The position numbers and the translations under genes are program-made. Of a DNA stretch of 7,791 bases, positions 5,443 to 7,791 are shown piece after piece (positions within the stretch are counted from its first letter, which is position 1; each line of letters opens with the position of its first letter). The stretch covers positions 1-7,791 of the forward strand of contig JADFLZ010000087.1 in NCBI GenBank assembly GCA_022564135.1, written 5' to 3'. This DNA comes from Candidatus Zixiibacteriota bacterium (GTDB lineage Bacteria > Zixibacteria > MSB-5A5 > GN15 > FEB-12). The notes below the pieces were generated by a model, which ran no database searches, was not told where the DNA came from, and was given only the letters and a program-made list of their open reading frames with translations.

Positions 5443-5769
5443 TTAAGCCAGCACTTTTTCTAATCTGGAAGTCAATTGCGATTTACCCAGTGCACCAACA
5501 ACCTGGTCGACAACTTCTCCATTTTTGAAAAATAGCAGAGCAGGAATAGACAAAATATTATATCTACCGGCTGTTTTATTATTAGAGTCAACATCCACCT
5601 TGGCGATTTTGACCCGGCCTTCATATTCTTCAGCTAATTCATCCAGAATCGGTGCAATCATTTTGCAGGGGCCGCACCATTCAGCCCAAAAATCCACAAT
5701 AACCGGTGTATCGGATTTTAGTACTTCTGCTTCAAAAGAATCATCTGTTACTTCTAAGGCTTTTGACAA
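5443..5769 (-). CDS. trxA: Thioredoxin (TTG start)
   Basis: This cytoplasmic dithiol oxidoreductase has 108 residues, the standard thioredoxin length. It has the WCGPC active site (Cys32, Cys35), buried Asp26, cis-Pro76 in SIPALLFFKNG, and the ending VVGALGKSQL. Numbering from the TTG at 5769 coincides with E. coli TrxA at Asp26, Cys32, Cys35 and Pro76. The start is TTG at 5767-5769, because GGAGGAG lies just upstream (GGAGG 7 nt away) and the protein then begins MSKALEVTDDSF as thioredoxins do. An in-frame ATG at 5892 would add 41 residues unlike any thioredoxin and would swallow the SD and promoter. The gene is monocistronic, bounded by a terminator. It may feed electrons to CcdA and, by inference, to the nearby candidate selenoprotein. 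Confidence 0.96.
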   Translation of the reverse strand: MSKALEVTDDSFEAEVLKSDTPVIVDFWAEWCGPCKMIAPILDELAEEYEGRVKIAKVDVDSNNKTAGRYNILSIPALLFFKNGEVVDQVVGALGKSQLTSRLEKVLA

Positions 5770-5774
5770 CTTAA

Positions 5775-5781
5775 CTCCTCC
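5775..5781 (-). promoter_or_regulatory. Ribosome binding site that fixes the TTG start of trxA
   Basis: GGAGGAG on the minus strand contains the full GGAGG anti-SD match, 7 nt before the TTG. It is the best SD in the window. It lies inside the longer ATG-started frame, which argues against that longer form. Confidence 0.88.
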
Positions 5782-5817
5782 ATTCTTCTTTCTTAATCTG
5801 TCACCAATATAACTATA

Positions 5818-5846
5818 AAAATATGCGGCGGTTCCCAGTTCGCCAA
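5818..5846 (-). promoter_or_regulatory. Possible trxA promoter
   Basis: On the minus strand: TTGGCG (5841-5846, 4/6), a 17-bp spacer, then TATTTT (5818-5823, 4/6), with TATAGT and TATATT just downstream at 5812-5817 and 5806-5811. A perfect TATAAT at 5852-5857 has only a poor -35 (CTGGAT). Which one is used cannot be decided by eye. Confidence 0.35.
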
Positions 5847-5918
5847 AATCAATTATACATATTGCAGATAAAATATCCAGCGAAATCTGCAATCATTTGC
5901 GAACTCTCTTTTGCACCT

Positions 5919-5946
5919 TTGTCAATCTGTCCGGATATGCTATATT
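5919..5946 (+). promoter_or_regulatory. Promoter of the dtd-maf-rodZ operon
   Basis: -35 TTGTCA (5919-5924, 5/6), a 16-bp spacer, and -10 TATATT (5941-5946, 5/6) preceded by TGC, an extended -10. The start would be near 5953, with a leader of about 27 nt. It is divergent from trxA across a 210-bp gap (5770-5979). Confidence 0.6.
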
Positions 5947-5969
5947 CGTTAAAATATGAGAAGCAATTC

Positions 5970-5973
5970 GGAG
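5970..5973 (+). promoter_or_regulatory. SD that decides the TTG start of dtd
   Basis: GGAG lies 6 nt before the TTG at 5980. An in-frame TGA at 5974-5976 rules out any start further upstream, so TTG is the only start that keeps the conserved N-terminus. Confidence 0.8.
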
Positions 5974-5979
5974 TGAAAT

Positions 5980-6423
5980 TTGAGATTATTAGTTCAAAGA
6001 GTTACAAATTGCGAAGTCTGGATTGAGGAAAAACTCCACAGTAAAACAGGCAGCGGACTGCTGATATTTCATGGCACCAAAAAAAATGATAAAGAAGAAT
6101 CGTGCGGAATTCTGGCTGACAAAATTCTGAATTTGAGAATTTTCGAAGATAGCGCCGGCAAAATGAACCTTTCGGCGCTGGATGTAGAAGCCGAAGTCAT
6201 GATAGTCTCCCAGTTTACTCTCTACGCCGACACCAAAAAAGGGCGCCGTCCGGCGTTTACCGAAACTATGGAGCCGATAGAGGCCGAAAAGCTGTACTCT
6301 AAATTTGTAGATTTGGTTTCTGCCTCAGATTTGAAAACCGCCAGCGGTATCTTCGGGGCTAAAATGGAAATAAAACTGACCAACCACGGGCCAGTAACAA
6401 TTCTCCTTGAAAATGACCTGTAA
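5980..6423 (+). CDS. dtd: D-aminoacyl-tRNA deacylase (TTG start)
   Basis: This cytoplasmic proofreading enzyme hydrolyses D-amino acids (and glycine mischarged on tRNA-Ala) from tRNA. Its 147 residues match the family length. The N-terminus MRLLVQRVTNCEV matches the family's MRaVvQRV. RIFEDSAGKMNLS (53-65), the SQFTLYAD motif (77-84, with the conserved Thr80) and GRRPAF (88-93) follow. Near the end is the GPVT motif (137-140), whose Gly-cisPro makes the chiral selectivity loop of the partner subunit. The usual NDGPVT is NHGPVT here, a mild change. The start is TTG with a good SD. It is first in an operon with maf, which overlaps its end by 11 nt, and a rodZ-like gene. Confidence 0.95.
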   Translation: MRLLVQRVTNCEVWIEEKLHSKTGSGLLIFHGTKKNDKEESCGILADKILNLRIFEDSAGKMNLSALDVEAEVMIVSQFTLYADTKKGRRPAFTETMEPIEAEKLYSKFVDLVSASDLKTASGIFGAKMEIKLTNHGPVTILLENDL

Positions 6424-7021
6424 TAATCTAAAAAAACTGTCCCAAAAAAAAGAGATCATACTCGCTTCGGCCTCACCCAGAAGGTTGAAATTACTGGGGG
6501 AAACGGGCATCGCTTTCCGGCAGATCATATCTGACGTGGAAGAATCCAATAATCCGGCCGGAAACCCTTTCGAGCACGCCTTAACTCTGGCAAAAATGAA
6601 AGCAATGGCAGTTTCTGCTGTGTCTGGAGATGACAAATTGGTAATTGGCGCAGATACGATAGTAGTGCTGGATAATAAGCTAATCGGCAAACCTGAAAAT
6701 AAAAATGAAGCCAGGGAGATTCTCCTGCGATTGTCGGGTAAAAAGCATGTTGTTTGTACCGCCCTGGCTATGGTTTGCTCGGCTGAGCTTTTGGCCTCCG
6801 GCTATGAATTGACCGATGTCTATTTCAATCTTGTATCAGAGAAAGCAATCGTAGATTATGTCAGCAGCGGCGAGCCGATGGACAAGGCCGGAGCTTATGG
6901 CATACAGGGCAAAGGCGGCTTTTTGGTTGACAGAATAGAGGGGGAACTGGATAATGTTATTGGTTTACCTCGCTCTCTGCTGGACAAACTGGCCGGTGAG
7001 GTTTGCTTAAAAATGGAGTGA
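6413..7021 (+). CDS. maf: Maf-family nucleoside triphosphate pyrophosphatase (YhdE-like)
   Basis: This house-cleaning enzyme hydrolyses dTTP/UTP or modified nucleotides to the monophosphate plus pyrophosphate in the cytoplasm. From the ATG at 6413 it has 202 residues. Motifs are LASASPRR (17-24, phosphate binding), IGADTIVV (catalytic Asp81), IGKPENKNEAREIL, LSGKKHVVCTALA, and near the C-terminus DKAGAYGIQGKGGFLVDRIEG. The Tyr-Gly-Ile-Gln-Gly segment suits the YhdE (dTTP/UTP) rather than the YceF subgroup. The ATG lies inside the end of dtd (11-nt overlap) with no SD, implying translational coupling. A TTG at 6407 is an alternative start two codons earlier. Overexpressed Maf proteins inhibit septation in Bacillus, and a cell-shape gene follows here. 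Confidence 0.94.
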   Translation: MTCNNLKKLSQKKEIILASASPRRLKLLGETGIAFRQIISDVEESNNPAGNPFEHALTLAKMKAMAVSAVSGDDKLVIGADTIVVLDNKLIGKPENKNEAREILLRLSGKKHVVCTALAMVCSAELLASGYELTDVYFNLVSEKAIVDYVSSGEPMDKAGAYGIQGKGGFLVDRIEGELDNVIGLPRSLLDKLAGEVCLKME

Positions 7022-7040
7022 ATATTACATTTAGTTAGTT

Positions 7041-7791
7041 ATGGATAGTGTAGAGAAAAAATTAGGGAAAGTTTTGCGGCTCGAAAGAGAGCGCCGCCAG
7101 CTTGATATTGTAGAGCTCAGCGAAAGGCTCAAAATCCCTCTTGAAAATCTCGAAGGTATTGAAAATGGCGATTTATCGAAACTTCCCTCAGTCGTTTACT
7201 ACAACCTTTTTGCTCGCTCCTATTCTACTTTTCTGGGAATAGATTACTCGATGACAGTTGATGCCATCAGGTCTGATATTGAAAGAGCTGAGATGGAAGA
7301 AGCTGCGCAGGCTAAAAAAACCTCCGGGACAGAAGACGAGTATGAGATTGATCCTGAGGCAGAAAAAAAACCGTTAAGAAGAATGCTGGGGATAGCGGCT
7401 ATCTTGGTTCTTCTGCTTTTGGCCTACGTTGCCATTGATATGCTGTTTATTAAAGATTCTACCGCAAAAAATGAACAGGCCACTTACCTTCAAGATATAG
7501 ACAAAAACCGCCTGGCAGAATTTGACAGTTTTGACTGGGATAAAACTTCGTATCTACCCCCGGACGAAATCAAAATTCGGCTTATACCAAAAAAAGAAAG
7601 CTGGGGTTCGGTTATGACCGACGGTGATACAGCTATCTTTCGCAAACTTATCCCCGGCAGAGTTTATGAAGCCAGCGCCAAATACAGGATGGTTGTTACA
7701 ATAGGGGATCCAGCGGCGGTTGATATTGAGCTCAACGGCAGGCTGGTAAATCTTCGTAATCAGCAGTCGCGCCGAATCTCAAGAGTGCGTA
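7041..7791 (+). CDS. rodZ: RodZ-like protein, 5' part (HTH + membrane helix + DUF4115), truncated by window end
   Basis: The frame is open from the ATG at 7041 to the last base, giving 250 residues with no stop. Residues 8-70 are the Cro/C1-type HTH of the RodZ family: KVLRLERERRQLDIVELSERL, then IENGDLSKLP, then the characteristic YYNLFARSYSTFLGID, which matches the RodZ pattern YxrgFlRxYAxxLGLD. An acidic, Glu-rich linker (79-110) leads to one membrane helix (about 115-137), making the HTH cytoplasmic. The periplasmic part contains the DUF4115 fold, here SWGSVMTDGDTAIF, then PGRVYEASAKYRMVVTIGDP and VDIELNGRLV. RodZ links MreB filaments to the elongation machinery. The gene lies 19 nt after maf, in the same operon, and has no SD. 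Bacteria with several such proteins exist, so the symbol is probable rather than certain. Confidence 0.82.
   Translation, partial: MDSVEKKLGKVLRLERERRQLDIVELSERLKIPLENLEGIENGDLSKLPSVVYYNLFARSYSTFLGIDYSMTVDAIRSDIERAEMEEAAQAKKTSGTEDEYEIDPEAEKKPLRRMLGIAAILVLLLLAYVAIDMLFIKDSTAKNEQATYLQDIDKNRLAEFDSFDWDKTSYLPPDEIKIRLIPKKESWGSVMTDGDTAIFRKLIPGRVYEASAKYRMVVTIGDPAAVDIELNGRLVNLRNQQSRRISRVR

Noticed and set aside
5770..5892. A 41-residue N-terminal extension of thioredoxin from an ATG at 5892, which might be a signal peptide or membrane anchor
   Set aside because: The extension has no hydrophobic core followed by a cleavage site and resembles no thioredoxin. It contains the SD and promoter-like boxes, and GGAGG plus TTG gives exactly the canonical protein.

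Overview
The window looks like chromosomal DNA from a Gram-negative, diderm bacterium. An outer-membrane beta-barrel C-terminus, a CcdA-type thiol transporter, a RodZ-like protein and Dtd/Maf housekeeping enzymes all fit this. GC is moderate. Most ATG starts lack a Shine-Dalgarno (SD) sequence, and there is a FrzS-like pseudo-receiver protein. A lineage in or near the FCB superphylum (for example candidate phylum Zixibacteria) is my best guess, but no gene here fixes the taxonomy. No mobile element, CRISPR array, tRNA or rRNA is visible.

Layout, left to right. (1) The 3' end of a plus-strand outer-membrane beta-barrel gene (1-512) converges on a minus-strand pair: a DUF2064-type glycosyltransferase-A-like protein with a degraded active site (1289-2038), then a creatininase-family amidohydrolase (542-1276). 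A good sigma70-like promoter precedes the pair. (2) ccdA, minus strand (2149-2892), has its own promoter, placed so that its mRNA may be leaderless. (3) A minus-strand operon holds a 65-residue candidate small membrane selenoprotein (5068-5265), a rhomboid protease (4179-5018) and a receiver-domain protein without its phospho-acceptor (2983-4182; 4-nt ATGA overlap with the rhomboid gene). (4) Minus-strand trxA (5443-5769) starts at TTG behind a perfect SD and ends in a strong intrinsic terminator. (5) Divergent from trxA, a plus-strand operon holds dtd (5980-6423, TTG start), maf (6413-7021) and a RodZ-like gene cut by the window edge (7041-7791).

The most interesting object is the small gene at 5068-5265. 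A conventional gene caller would miss it or stop it at 32 residues. Its frame runs through one in-frame UGA (5167-5169) in a Gly-Gly-Gly-UGA-Gly context just after a single transmembrane helix. Beginning 16 nt after the UGA there is a perfect 7-bp hairpin with a GGU loop, which is the position and loop motif of a bacterial SECIS element. The architecture (one membrane helix, then Gly-Gly-Sec-Gly, then a polar tail) resembles eukaryotic SelK/SelS. Those proteins bind Derlins, which are rhomboid-fold proteins, and here the next gene of the same operon is a rhomboid protease. I infer a bacterial selenoprotein-rhomboid-pseudoreceiver membrane module, with thioredoxin and CcdA nearby as possible redox partners. 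This rests on sequence reading only and needs homologues and Sec machinery (selA, selB, selC, selD) to confirm it.
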